A stretch of DNA of 64,000 nucleotides from positions 248,001-312,000 of the forward strand of contig NZ_JBFAPA010000003.1 in assembly GCF_040675465.1 (NCBI RefSeq), in the 5' to 3' direction. Of this stretch, positions 23,693 through 32,680 are shown piece by piece. A model generated the notes under the pieces. That model saw only the letters and a list, made by a program, of their open reading frames with translations. It did no database searches and was not told the origin of the DNA. The translations under genes were made by a program, and so were the position numbers. Every line of letters starts with the position of its first letter. Positions within the stretch are counted from its first letter, which is position 1. Source of the stretch: Kibdelosporangium sp040675465. Lineage in GTDB: Bacteria > Actinomycetota > Actinomycetes > Mycobacteriales > Pseudonocardiaceae.

Positions 23693-24751
23693 ATGATCGA
23701 CTCATTACCGGTACGGCGGAGACGTTTGCGCGTCCTCGCCGCCGTCCTGCTCATGGGCGTCGGCTTGGTCGCGTGCAAGAAGGAAGCCGCCCCAGCACCC
23801 CCCGCCCCCTCTTCCGAAGCCCCGGCCGAGTGGAGCTCCGGCGCCCCCGAGCCAGGAGAGTCCTCCGCCGGCACACCCGCCTCGCAGCTCAGTTCCCCCG
23901 CCGCGCCGAAGCCCAGCGGCAGCAGCAGCGCCAAGCCTCCGGCGGCGCCCGCGCCCGGCGTCTCGAACGGCACGAACTGCATCAAGACCCTCCGCGCCTG
24001 CGGTTTCCCGGACGCCAGCAACACCGGATGGCAGCCGACCGGCGTGAAACTGACCACCGCGGGCGTGAACCTGACGCCCGACCGCGAATTCCAGATCAAC
24101 ACCCCCGGCGCCGTGATCGACGGCAAGGACATTCAGGGCTGCGTCAGCATCAAGGCCAACAATGTCACGATCAAACGCAGCCGGGTGCGGTGTGACAGTT
24201 ACTTCCCGATCCGGATCTACGAAGGCATCAAAGGCGCCGTCATCGAGGACACCGAGATCGACGGGATGAACTCCGGTGAAACAAATGCGGCCGTCGGTTT
24301 CGAGAACTACGTTCTGCGCCGGGTGAACATCCACAACGCCGGTGAGGGTCCGCACATGGGCGCGAACGTGGTGGTGGAGAACTCGTACGTGCACGACCTC
24401 GCCAACTGCCCGATCTGCCACAACGACGCCATCCAGTCGTCGGGCGCGCTGAACGTGGTGCTGCGGCACAACACGTTCATCAACGACGCCGACGGCAAGA
24501 ACGCCGTGGTGCGGATCGCCACCGAACAGGGCGACTCGCACAACTTCCTGGTGGAGAACAACCTGCTGGCCGGCGGCAACTACGCGGTCCAGGTCCGCAG
24601 CCAGGGCAACGGCTTCCCGGAGAACGTCCGAGTGATCAACAACCGGATCGTGCCGACCTGGCGGTTCGGCCCGTTCGACGTGGTCGACGGCAAGATCGAG
24701 GCCACCGGCAACTTCCGCGACGACAACCTGCAGCCCCTCAGCGCGGATTGA
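23693..24751 (+). CDS. Surface lipoprotein with right-handed beta-helix domain
   Basis: The frame opens at 23618, but GGGAGG at 23683 supports ATG 23693 (352 aa). The signal MIDSLPVRRRRLRVLAAVLL ends in the lipobox LVAC, so it is a lipoprotein. A Pro/Ala/Ser-rich linker (about residues 28-90) leads to a parallel beta-helix with stacked motifs such as GAVIDGKDIQG, NVTIKRSRVRC, VVVENSYVHD and VVLRHNTFIN. Such folds bind or cleave polysaccharides; no catalytic site could be assigned. It is followed by a strong terminator hairpin. Confidence 0.82.
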   Translation: MIDSLPVRRRRLRVLAAVLLMGVGLVACKKEAAPAPPAPSSEAPAEWSSGAPEPGESSAGTPASQLSSPAAPKPSGSSSAKPPAAPAPGVSNGTNCIKTLRACGFPDASNTGWQPTGVKLTTAGVNLTPDREFQINTPGAVIDGKDIQGCVSIKANNVTIKRSRVRCDSYFPIRIYEGIKGAVIEDTEIDGMNSGETNAAVGFENYVLRRVNIHNAGEGPHMGANVVVENSYVHDLANCPICHNDAIQSSGALNVVLRHNTFINDADGKNAVVRIATEQGDSHNFLVENNLLAGGNYAVQVRSQGNGFPENVRVINNRIVPTWRFGPFDVVDGKIEATGNFRDDNLQPLSAD

Positions 24752-24756
24752 GATCA

Positions 24757-24793
24757 CTTGGTGAGTGTTTGAATCGGTCAACCACTCACCAAG
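24757..24793 (+). terminator. Hairpin terminator after beta-helix lipoprotein
   Basis: CTTGGTGAGTG (24757-24767) and CACTCACCAAG (24783-24793) form a perfect 11-bp stem with a 15-nt loop, 5 bp after the stop codon. No U-run follows, as is common in actinomycetes. Confidence 0.75.
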
Positions 24794-24879
24794 GCTTCCG
24801 CTGAATGGAAACCGGGGATCCGCTCTACGCATAACGGCCTTACCGTCTCGCCCCACCGCCAACGCAACGGAGCGAGACA

Positions 24880-26136
24880 ATGCCTGAACGCGACGAGTCC
24901 CGATGGGCGACGGCGTTATCGTGGAGCGCCGTCCTGCTGGACGGCTTCGATCTGGTCGTCCTCGGCACCGTGCTACCGGTTCTGCTGCAACAGAAGGTGT
25001 GGGGTCTGGACGCGGGTAGCGCGTCGGTCGTCGCCACCATCGGCCTGGTGGGGATGACGATCGGCGCCCTGGCGATCGGGACCATCACCGACGTGATCGG
25101 CCGCCGCAAGGCGTTGATGCTGTCGGTGGTGAGTTTCTCGGTGTTCACGCTGCTGTGCGCGGTCGCGCCGTCGGTGTTCGTGTTCGGGCTGCTGCGGTTC
25201 CTGGCCGGGCTCGGTCTCGGCGGCTGCCTGCCGACCGCGATAACGATCGTCAACGAGCACAGCAAGCGGGTGGGCAGCGCGACGACGACCGTGATGACCG
25301 GTTACCACGTCGGTGCCGTGCTGACGGCGCTGCTGGGCATCCTGGTGATCTCGGATCTGGGCTGGCGCGCCATGTTCATCATCGGCGCCGCGCCCGCGGT
25401 CGTGCTGGTTCCGCTGATGTGGAAGTACCTGCCGGAGTCCGAGCAGTTCCACACCGAGCGGACGACCGCGCTGTCCGCGATGAAGTCGCTGTTCCAGGGC
25501 CGGTATCTGCGGGCCACGATCGCGTTCGGCGTCACCTCTTTCATGGGCCTGCTGCTGGTCTACGGGTTGAACACTTGGCTGCCGCAGATCATGCGGTCCG
25601 CCGGGTACCAGCTCGGCGCGGCTCTGGCTCTGTTGCTGACTCTCAACGCCGGTGCGGTCGCGGGGTTGCTGTTGGCGGGCGCGGTGTCCGACCGGGCCGG
25701 GTTGCGGCGTCCGACGATCACGTGGTTTGCCGTGGCCGCGGTGTTCCTGGCCCTGCTGAGCGTGAAGATGCCGCAGCTCGGCGCGTACATCGCGGTGTTC
25801 GTCACCGGGTGCTTCGTGTTCAGCGCCCAGGTTCTGGTGTACGCGTACATCGGCCGGACGTACCTGGCCGGCAACCGGGCCACCGCGCTCGGCTGGGCCG
25901 CGGGTGTCGGCCGGCTCGGCGCGATCACGGGTCCGTTGGTGGGCGGCGCTTTGCTCACCGCCGGGATCGCGTACCCGTGGGGCTTCTACGTTTTCGCGAT
26001 CGTGGGCGCGCTGGGCGCGATCGCGGTCACGTTCGTCGGCCGGTCACCGGCGGCGGAACTCGTAGGCGAGCAGCCAGCACAGGTACAGACCACCGATGAC
26101 GCCGGTCGCCACGCCGACCGGGAGCTGGGTGTTTGA
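24880..26136 (+). CDS. MFS transporter, aromatic acid:H+ symporter type
   Basis: This 418-aa protein has 12 predicted helices. LDGFDLVVLG in helix 1 is the acidic-substrate motif of the AAHS family (PcaK-like), and GTITDVIGRRKALMLS is the MFS loop 2-3 signature. A central loop holds WKYLPESEQF. A role in uptake of an aromatic acid fits the nearby CMD and DLH genes but is inference. GGAG precedes the ATG. The last 31 codons are antisense to the 3' end of the convergent FecD-type permease gene, and that tail has no family-like sequence. Confidence 0.85.
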   Translation: MPERDESRWATALSWSAVLLDGFDLVVLGTVLPVLLQQKVWGLDAGSASVVATIGLVGMTIGALAIGTITDVIGRRKALMLSVVSFSVFTLLCAVAPSVFVFGLLRFLAGLGLGGCLPTAITIVNEHSKRVGSATTTVMTGYHVGAVLTALLGILVISDLGWRAMFIIGAAPAVVLVPLMWKYLPESEQFHTERTTALSAMKSLFQGRYLRATIAFGVTSFMGLLLVYGLNTWLPQIMRSAGYQLGAALALLLTLNAGAVAGLLLAGAVSDRAGLRRPTITWFAVAAVFLALLSVKMPQLGAYIAVFVTGCFVFSAQVLVYAYIGRTYLAGNRATALGWAAGVGRLGAITGPLVGGALLTAGIAYPWGFYVFAIVGALGAIAVTFVGRSPAAELVGEQPAQVQTTDDAGRHADRELGV

Positions 26137-27087
26137 GAAGAGCCGCTGGATCCCCAGGTCGCTCGCCATCAGCAGGACCGCGCCCATCAGCCCGGACGAG
26201 ACCGTGCCGGAGAAGGGCGACCCGGTCAGCCGGCGGGCGATCTGGGGTGACGCCAGCGCCACGAACGAAATCGGCCCGGCGGCTGCGGTTGCCACCGCGG
26301 CCAAGGCGACACTGACCATGATCAGCACCAGCCGGGTGCGTTCCACCGGCACGCCAAGGGCTTTGGCGGTGTCGTCGCCCATCTGCAGGATCGCCAGGCG
26401 GTGACTGAAGAACACCGCGAACGGCAGCAGCCCCAGCAGCGCCCAGGCCACCGGTTCGACATGCTCCCAGCCGCGCCCGTTCAGGCCGCCGACCTGCCAC
26501 GCCTGCGCGGCGATCGCGTCCTGCAGCGAGGCGTGCGTGATCAGGTACTGGTTGGTGGCCAGCAACATCGCGCTGATCCCGATCCCGACCAGCACCAGCC
26601 GGAACCCCTGCACGCCGCGTTTGTAGGCCAGGAAGTAGATCAGGATCGAGGTCACCAGGCCACCGCCCAGCGCTCCCCCGGCGACCGCGAGCATGCCACC
26701 GTGGGTCAGCACGAGCACGATCAGCGCGCCGGTCGCCGAACCCATGGTGAACCCGATGATGTCCGGGCTGCCCAACGGGTTGTCGGTGATCCGCTGCATG
26801 ATCGCGCCGCTGATGCCGAACGCCGCACCGACCAGGACCGCCGCTAGCAACCGGGGCAGCCGCAGGTCGAGGACGATGAACTCGGCGCCGGGCGGCCCTT
26901 GGCCCAGCAAGGTATCGACCACTTCGGACACTGTCAGCTGGTAATCCCCTGTGGTCATCGCGACAATGCCGATGCCGACGACCAACGCGGCCATGACGAC
27001 GCACACAATGGTGGCCCGGATATCCAGCCGGACCGAAAGGTTCTTGGTGCGGATCGGCTTGCCGCGCACCGATGTCGTGACGCTCAC
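26044..27087 (-). CDS. FecCD-type iron-siderophore ABC permease (second subunit)
   Basis: The frame is open to 27348, but GTG 27087, overlapping the upstream stop (GTGA), gives 347 aa beginning VSVTTSVRGK. It has about ten hydrophobic segments and the FecCD motifs RLPRLLAAVLVGAAFGISGAI and NPLGSPDIIGFT. GPISFVALASPQIARRLTG is the cytoplasmic loop that docks the ATPase. With the coupled partner it forms the inner-membrane channel for a ferric siderophore. It is the left-most gene of the siderophore locus. No FecE-type ATPase gene is present in the window. Confidence 0.93.
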   Translation of the reverse strand: MSVTTSVRGKPIRTKNLSVRLDIRATIVCVVMAALVVGIGIVAMTTGDYQLTVSEVVDTLLGQGPPGAEFIVLDLRLPRLLAAVLVGAAFGISGAIMQRITDNPLGSPDIIGFTMGSATGALIVLVLTHGGMLAVAGGALGGGLVTSILIYFLAYKRGVQGFRLVLVGIGISAMLLATNQYLITHASLQDAIAAQAWQVGGLNGRGWEHVEPVAWALLGLLPFAVFFSHRLAILQMGDDTAKALGVPVERTRLVLIMVSVALAAVATAAAGPISFVALASPQIARRLTGSPFSGTVSSGLMGAVLLMASDLGIQRLFSNTQLPVGVATGVIGGLYLCWLLAYEFRRR

Positions 27088-28112
27088 AGCTTGGTCACCC
27101 GGCGGCGCCGGACCAGCCAGACGAACACGGGTGCGCCGACGAACGCGGTGACGATGCCCACCTGCAGTTCCTCCGGCTCGTTGACCAGGCGGCCGATGAT
27201 GTCCGAGCCGATCAGCAGGATCGGCGAGAGGACCATGGTGTACGGCAACACCCAGCGCTGGTCTGGTCCAGTGATCAGCCTGGCGGCGTAGGGAACCGCG
27301 AGGCCGACGAACACGATGGGCCCGCAGGCCGCCGTGGCAGCCCCGCACATCAGGGTCACCGCGAGGACGCCGAGCACCCGCGTGCGTCCAATGTGGGCAC
27401 CCAGCGCGATCGCGGTCTGCTCACCGAGGGCGAGCGCGTTCAAGGGCCTGGACAGCAACAGCGTGAGCACGATGCCGATCGCGAAGAACGGCAGCAGCTT
27501 GAGCACGACGTCGAGGTTCCGGCCGCTCAGCGAGCCCACGTCCCAGTAGCGGAACTCGTTGAAGGTCAGCGGGTTCAGCAGCAGGAAGGCGTCGATCAGG
27601 GCGTACAGCACAGCGGTGATCGCGGCACCGGCCATGATCAGCCGGTCCGGGGTCGGCCCGCCGCGCCCGGCCGCGCCGAGCATGTACACGGCCACCGAGG
27701 CGATCGCCGCCCCGGCGAACGCGAACCAGACGTAGCCGGACACCCCAGTGACGCCCAACGAAATGCCGATGACCACGGCGAACGAGGCCCCGGCGTTCAC
27801 TCCCAGCAGCCCGGGATCGGCCAATGGGTTACGTGTCAAGGCCTGCATCAACGCGCCCGCCAGACCCAGGGCGGCGCCGACGAGCAGGCCGAGGATCGTG
27901 CGAGGGATGCGGACTGTGTGGATGATCGCCGCGTCACGGGAGCCGTCGTTGTGCCACAGCACGTCCCATGTGGACGCGAACGGAATGTCCTTGGACCCCA
28001 GCCAGATGCTCAACATGCACACGACGACCAGGCCGATGAGCGCGCCCATCAGCCCCACCGCCCGGACTGAGATCTTCGTGTGGTTTCTCACGCTGACCAC
28101 ACGCACCACCAT
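27084..28112 (-). CDS. FecCD-type iron-siderophore ABC permease (first subunit)
   Basis: This 342-aa polytopic protein has RIPRTILGLLVGAALGLAGALMQ, NPLADPGLLGVNAGAS and GPIVFVGLAVPYAARL. These are the FecCD substrate-channel and ATPase-docking motifs. It begins at ATG 28112 (an in-frame start, about 20 bp from a candidate iron box) and its stop overlaps the next permease. The two probably form a heterodimer fed by one of the two binding lipoproteins in this locus. Expression should be iron-repressed. Confidence 0.93.
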   Translation of the reverse strand: MVVRVVSVRNHTKISVRAVGLMGALIGLVVVCMLSIWLGSKDIPFASTWDVLWHNDGSRDAAIIHTVRIPRTILGLLVGAALGLAGALMQALTRNPLADPGLLGVNAGASFAVVIGISLGVTGVSGYVWFAFAGAAIASVAVYMLGAAGRGGPTPDRLIMAGAAITAVLYALIDAFLLLNPLTFNEFRYWDVGSLSGRNLDVVLKLLPFFAIGIVLTLLLSRPLNALALGEQTAIALGAHIGRTRVLGVLAVTLMCGAATAACGPIVFVGLAVPYAARLITGPDQRWVLPYTMVLSPILLIGSDIIGRLVNEPEELQVGIVTAFVGAPVFVWLVRRRRVTKL

Positions 28113-28129
28113 GTCCTGACGTCGCGAAT

Positions 28130-28148
28130 TGAGGATAGGCTAACCGAA
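28130..28148. promoter_or_regulatory. Iron box (DmdR/IdeR operator) between permease and exporter operons
   Basis: TGAGGATAGGCTAACCGAA matches the DmdR/IdeR consensus TTAGGTTAGGCTAACCTAA at 16 of 19 positions by hand alignment. It is 17 bp from the permease ATG and 30 bp from the exporter start, so one dimtoxR-type repressor site could control both divergent operons in response to Fe2+. Confidence 0.85.
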
Positions 28149-28178
28149 GTTCTTGGAGTCTAGCAACCGGGAGGCCGG

Positions 28179-29852
28179 GTGTCCGCTGGGGGAAGGATCC
28201 TCCGCCAGGCCATTGCCGGCCAGCGGAAAGACGTCATCCGGGCGAGCCTGCTGACGGCGGGCCACCAGGTCGGCGAGGCGCTGGTGCCGGTCGTGATCGG
28301 CCTCGCCATCGACGACGCCGTGGCCACCGGGTCGGTGAGCGCCCTGCTGCGCTGGCTCGCGGTGCTGGTGGCGCTGTTCGCCATGCTGTCCTACAGCTGG
28401 CGGTTCGGCGCCCGGCTGGGTGAGCGGGCCTTCGAACGGGCCGCCCACGCCCTGCGGACCCAGTTGGCCCAGCGCGTCCTCGACCCACGCGGCGGCGCTG
28501 ACGCGGCCCATCTTCCCGGCGCTCTGGTCAACATCGCGACCGGGGACGCCAAGCGGGTCGGGTTGATCAACCACGTGATCCCGATGACCGCGGCCGCGCT
28601 CACTGGCTTGCTGGTGAGCGCGATCTCGCTGCTGAGCATGTCGATCCCGTTGGGGCTGCTGGTGTTGCTCGGCACCCCTCCGCTGCTGTTGCTGGGACAC
28701 CTGATCGGCCGACCGCTCGAACGGCGGAGCGACGCCGAGCAGGAGCGGGCCGCGCACACCTCTGGGACAGCCGCCGACCTGATCGCCGGGCTACGGGTGC
28801 TCAAGGGCATCGGCGCCGAGCGCGCCGCGATCTCCCGGTACCGCGCGACCAGCCAGGACTCGCTCGCGGCCACCCTGCGGGCGGCTCGGGCCCGGGCTTG
28901 GCATGACGGCGCGCTGTTGTCGCTGACCGGGGTCTTCATCGCCGTCATCGCCCTGGTGGGCGGGAACTTGGCGTTGTCAGGGGACATCAGCATCGGTGAC
29001 CTCGTGGCGGCCGTTGGGTTGTCCCAGTTCCTGCTGGGGCCGTTCGAGCTTTTCGCCTATGCCAACGGGCAGTTCGCGCAGTCCCGGGCTTCCGCGGACC
29101 GGGTGGCCGAGGTGCTCTCTTCTCCGTCTGCTGTCTCAGGTGGGACTGGTGAGGTTGTCGCTGTCTCTGGACGCGTGCGGCTTTCCGATGTGCACCACGG
29201 ATCGCTGCGCGGGATCTCGCTGGATGTCTCGCCTGGTTCGTTTGTCGGCGTGGTGGCCTCAGATCCGGCTCATGCCACGGATCTGTTGGTGTGTTTGGGG
29301 CGTGAGGCGGATCCCGCTTCCGGCGTAGTTACCTTGGACGGTATCGATCTGTCCACACTGGATCCCGCTGCTGTGCGGTCGTCGGTCTTGGTGGCCGCTC
29401 ACGATGCTGTCTTGTTCGAGGGGACCCTGCTGGAGAACGTGGCCGCAGCCGCTCGGCGCCCGGTCGACTCGGTTCTCGGCGCGGCGGCTGCCGATGAAGT
29501 GGCTTCTTCATTGCCGGAGGGCGTGGAGACCGCCGTTTCCGAGCGGGGGCAGTCATTGTCTGGCGGGCAACGACAACGGGTGGCTCTCGCCCGCGCTTTG
29601 GCTGCGGATCCGCCGGTCCTGGTTTTGCACGATCCCACGACCGCGGTCGACACGGTCACCGAGGCTCAGATCGCCGAACAGTTGCGATCGGTCCGTAGTG
29701 GACGGACGACACTCGTTCTGGCGACGAGCCCGGCTTTGCTGGCTGAGGCGGACCGGGTGGTGTTGGTACACGAGGGTGTGGTTGTCGCTTCCGGCACACA
29801 CACGGAGTTGGCGCGTTCCAACGCGATCTACCGTGGGGCGGTGTTGTCATGA
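28179..29852 (+). CDS. ABC exporter half-transporter A, with degenerate nucleotide site
   Basis: This 557-aa protein is a type I exporter half: six membrane helices (to about residue 300), then a nucleotide-binding domain. Its Walker A is lost (VVASDPAHATDL in place of GxxGxGKS/T), the Walker B reads VLVLHDPTT with Asp instead of the catalytic Glu, and the H-loop His is replaced (LATSPALL). The signature LSGGQRQR is intact. It must pair with the next gene (overlap 4 nt), which supplies Walker A/B. Such fused-type pairs in siderophore loci export the siderophore or import it across the membrane (IrtAB-like). Confidence 0.88.
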   Translation: MSAGGRILRQAIAGQRKDVIRASLLTAGHQVGEALVPVVIGLAIDDAVATGSVSALLRWLAVLVALFAMLSYSWRFGARLGERAFERAAHALRTQLAQRVLDPRGGADAAHLPGALVNIATGDAKRVGLINHVIPMTAAALTGLLVSAISLLSMSIPLGLLVLLGTPPLLLLGHLIGRPLERRSDAEQERAAHTSGTAADLIAGLRVLKGIGAERAAISRYRATSQDSLAATLRAARARAWHDGALLSLTGVFIAVIALVGGNLALSGDISIGDLVAAVGLSQFLLGPFELFAYANGQFAQSRASADRVAEVLSSPSAVSGGTGEVVAVSGRVRLSDVHHGSLRGISLDVSPGSFVGVVASDPAHATDLLVCLGREADPASGVVTLDGIDLSTLDPAAVRSSVLVAAHDAVLFEGTLLENVAAAARRPVDSVLGAAAADEVASSLPEGVETAVSERGQSLSGGQRQRVALARALAADPPVLVLHDPTTAVDTVTEAQIAEQLRSVRSGRTTLVLATSPALLAEADRVVLVHEGVVVASGTHTELARSNAIYRGAVLS

Positions 29853-31561
29853 CCCGGGAGTTGCTTCCGGTCGCGTCCCCGGCCCGGACTCGTGCTGTCC
29901 TCGGCAAGTTTCTGCGGGAGCACCGTTGGAGCGCTGTGGCCGCGTTCGGGGTGATGGTCGTGGCGACCGCCATCGGAACCGCGATCGCGCCTTTGCTGGG
30001 CCACATCGTCGACCTGGTCACCGCCGGGCGGGATGCGTTGCTGGTTCCCGTGGTGTGGTTGGTGATCGTGGCACTCAGCCAGGGTGTCATGACCGCGTTG
30101 GGGATTGGTCTGGTCGCGCGGCTGGGTGAGACGATCGTGACGGCGCTGCGGGAACGGTTCGTTTCGCGGGCTTTGGCGTTGCCATTGGAGCAGGTCGAGC
30201 GGGCGGGATCGGGTGACCTGACTTCGCGGGTGACCAACGACGTTTCCGTTGTTTCGGACGCCGTTCGGTCCGCTCTGCCAGAGTTGGCACGGTCCGCGTT
30301 GACGATCGTGCTCACCTTGGCCGGGATGGCCGTGCTGGACTGGCGGTTCATGCTCGCCGCATTGTTGGCCGCGCCGGTCCAGATCCACACGGTGTTCTGG
30401 TATGTCAAGCGCGCCAACCCCTTGTACGCTTCGCAGCGGATCGCCGTTGGCGCGCAGCAACAGCAGCTGCTGGACACGATCGGTGGGGCGCGGACCGTGC
30501 GAGCTTTCGGTCTCGCCGAGGACCACGTCTCGCGGGTGCGCGAGAAGTCCACGGCCGCGGTCGAGTTGTCGTTGCGGGGCATTCATCTGCTGAGCCGGTT
30601 CTTCGGGCGGCTCAACCTCGCCGAGATCATCGGGCTGTCAGCGGTGCTGGTGATGGGGTTCGTGCTGGTCGGCAATGGTTCGGCCACCATCGGCACGGCG
30701 AGCGCGGCGGCTGTCTACTTCCATGGCCTGTTCGGGCCGATCAACACGGCTCTGTCGCTTGTGGACGATGCTCAGTCCGCGTCGGCCAGTTTGGCCCGGA
30801 TCGTTGGCGTGGCGGACGTGCCCGCCGATGGGTCGCGAGAGCAGGTTTCGCTGACCGATGCGTCGATCAAGGTCGCCGATGTCGGGCACGCTTACGTCCC
30901 TGGGCATCCGGTCCTGGCTGATGTCGATCTGACTGTCGGCGCCGGGGAACGGGTGGCGTTCGTGGGGGCGAGTGGGGCCGGGAAGACGACGTTGGTCAAG
31001 TTGATCGCGGGCATTCACCGGCCGTCGTCGGGGTCGATCTCGGTTGGCGGGGTGGAGTTGGACTCGGTGCCGCCGCAGACCATCGCGCTGGTCAGCCAGG
31101 AGGTGCACGTCTTCGCCGGTCCACTGGCCGATGATCTGCGGCTGGCGGCGCCGGACGCCTCGGATGCGCGGCTAGCGGCCGCTTTGGCGGCTGTGGGGTG
31201 GGACGCGGAGATTTCACTGTCTACTGTGGTCGGTGATGGCGGTCATCGGTTGACCGTCGCCCAGTCGCAGCAGCTGGCTTTGGCGCGGCTGATCCTGGCG
31301 GATCCGGCGATCGCCATTTTGGACGAGGCGACCGCGGAGGCCGGCAGTGCCGGGGCGCGGTCGTTGGAAGTCGCCGCGGACGCGGCACTTTCCGGTCGGA
31401 CCGCGCTGGTTGTCGCGCACCGCTTGACTCAGGCCGCTTCGGCGGACCGGATCGTGGTGCTGGACAACGGGCGGGTCGTGGAGACCGGGACGCACCAGGA
31501 GCTCCTGGCGGCCGGCGGCCGGTACGCCACCTTGTGGTCCGCATGGTCCGGGACTCGATGA
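29849..31561 (+). CDS. ABC exporter half-transporter B, with intact Walker motifs
   Basis: This 570-aa exporter half is complementary to the preceding one: Walker A FVGASGAGKTT, Walker B IAILDEATA and H-loop VVAHRLT are intact, while the signature motif is degenerate (LTVAQSQQ). Thus the heterodimer has one consensus and one degenerate ATP site. The membrane part contains SGDLTSRVTNDVSVVSDAV, typical of type I exporters. It overlaps the first half by 4 nt and is 10 nt upstream of the binding lipoprotein gene. It probably secretes the hydroxamate siderophore made by the NRPS genes, or handles its uptake. Confidence 0.9.
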   Translation: MTRELLPVASPARTRAVLGKFLREHRWSAVAAFGVMVVATAIGTAIAPLLGHIVDLVTAGRDALLVPVVWLVIVALSQGVMTALGIGLVARLGETIVTALRERFVSRALALPLEQVERAGSGDLTSRVTNDVSVVSDAVRSALPELARSALTIVLTLAGMAVLDWRFMLAALLAAPVQIHTVFWYVKRANPLYASQRIAVGAQQQQLLDTIGGARTVRAFGLAEDHVSRVREKSTAAVELSLRGIHLLSRFFGRLNLAEIIGLSAVLVMGFVLVGNGSATIGTASAAAVYFHGLFGPINTALSLVDDAQSASASLARIVGVADVPADGSREQVSLTDASIKVADVGHAYVPGHPVLADVDLTVGAGERVAFVGASGAGKTTLVKLIAGIHRPSSGSISVGGVELDSVPPQTIALVSQEVHVFAGPLADDLRLAAPDASDARLAAALAAVGWDAEISLSTVVGDGGHRLTVAQSQQLALARLILADPAIAILDEATAEAGSAGARSLEVAADAALSGRTALVVAHRLTQAASADRIVVLDNGRVVETGTHQELLAAGGRYATLWSAWSGTR

Positions 31562-31571
31562 AGGGCAAGGA

Positions 31572-32549
31572 ATGATTCGTTATCTGCTGGCCGTATCCCT
31601 GCTCCTGCTGACCGCCTGTGGCTCATCCAGCCAGGGCGCCCAGGCACCCACCTCCTCGGATGGGGCGTTCCCGGTCACCATCGAGCACAAGTTCGGCAGT
31701 ACCACCATCAAGGCGGAGCCGAAACGGATCGTCCTGGTTGGACTGACCGAGCAGGACCCGTTGATGGCGTTGGGTGTGGTGCCGGTCGCGACCACCAAGT
31801 GGATCGGCAAATATGATGGCGAGATCCCGCCGTGGTCCCGGGACAAGCTCGGAAACGCCCCGCTGCCCACGGTTCTGTCCGACCAAGGTGGCCTGCAGTA
31901 TGAGAAGATCGCGTCGCTCAAACCCGACCTGATCCTCGGCCTGTACGCGGAGCTGACCCAGGAGTCATACGACAAGCTGAGCAAGATCGCCCCCACCGTC
32001 GCCCAGCCATCGCAGTACAACGCGTACGGAATCCCTTGGCAGGACGCCACTCGAACGGTCGGCAAGATCGTCGGCAAGTCCGCCCAAGCCGAGAAGCTTG
32101 TCACTGACACCGAAGCGCGCCTGGCCAAGGTCCGCCAGGACAACCCCGAGTTCAACGGCGCCACCGCCGTGATCGCCACCAACTGGGAGGGCTACTTCGT
32201 CTACGGCAGCCAAGACCCCCGCTCCCGCATGCTGGCCGCGCTGGGCTTCAAGCTCCCCGACACCCTCGACCAGGTCATCGGCGACAAGTTCGGCGCGACC
32301 ATCAGCAAAGAACGAGTGGACCTCCTCGACCAGCGCGTGCTGGTCTGGATCGTCACCGACGCCACCAAAACCCGCGCCGACCTCAACACCGACCCCCTCT
32401 ACACCGGCCTGAACGTCGCCAAACAACACCACGACATCCTCATCGACGACACCACCCCCTACGGCAGCTCCGTCAGCTTCATCTCCGTCCTCAGCATCCC
32501 CTACCTCCTCGACAACCTCGTCCCAGACCTCAAAAAAGCCTTCACATAA
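31572..32549 (+). CDS. Iron-siderophore substrate-binding lipoprotein
   Basis: This 325-aa protein has a lipoprotein signal (MIRYLLAVSLLLLTAC, Cys at 16) and the helical-backbone FhuD/FepB-type binding fold: KRIVLVGLTEQDPLMALGV, YEKIASLKPDLILG, and a C-terminal Ser/Leu-rich helix. It captures a ferric siderophore and delivers it to the FecCD permeases. It is clearly paralogous to the binding lipoprotein at 58085 (both read FPVTIEHKFG-x-T then IKAEPKR). It is the last gene of the exporter operon and is followed by a strong terminator. Confidence 0.9.
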   Translation: MIRYLLAVSLLLLTACGSSSQGAQAPTSSDGAFPVTIEHKFGSTTIKAEPKRIVLVGLTEQDPLMALGVVPVATTKWIGKYDGEIPPWSRDKLGNAPLPTVLSDQGGLQYEKIASLKPDLILGLYAELTQESYDKLSKIAPTVAQPSQYNAYGIPWQDATRTVGKIVGKSAQAEKLVTDTEARLAKVRQDNPEFNGATAVIATNWEGYFVYGSQDPRSRMLAALGFKLPDTLDQVIGDKFGATISKERVDLLDQRVLVWIVTDATKTRADLNTDPLYTGLNVAKQHHDILIDDTTPYGSSVSFISVLSIPYLLDNLVPDLKKAFT

Positions 32550-32553
32550 CAGA

Positions 32554-32583
32554 AAAGGGCGCCCAACCCGCTGGGCGCCCTTT
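32554..32583 (+). terminator. Strong rho-independent terminator after the siderophore exporter operon
   Basis: AAAGGGCGCCCA (32554-32565) and TGGGCGCCCTTT (32572-32583) form a perfect 12-bp stem with a 6-nt loop, 5 bp after the lipoprotein stop. Confidence 0.9.
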
Positions 32584-32680
32584 CAGGCCTCGAGGTTGCG
32601 AAGTCACCGTAGGCACTGCGTTCCGGTTGTAGCCCGATGAGCTCAGGGCGAACACCAAAGTCGCCGACCCGGAGGGTTCC

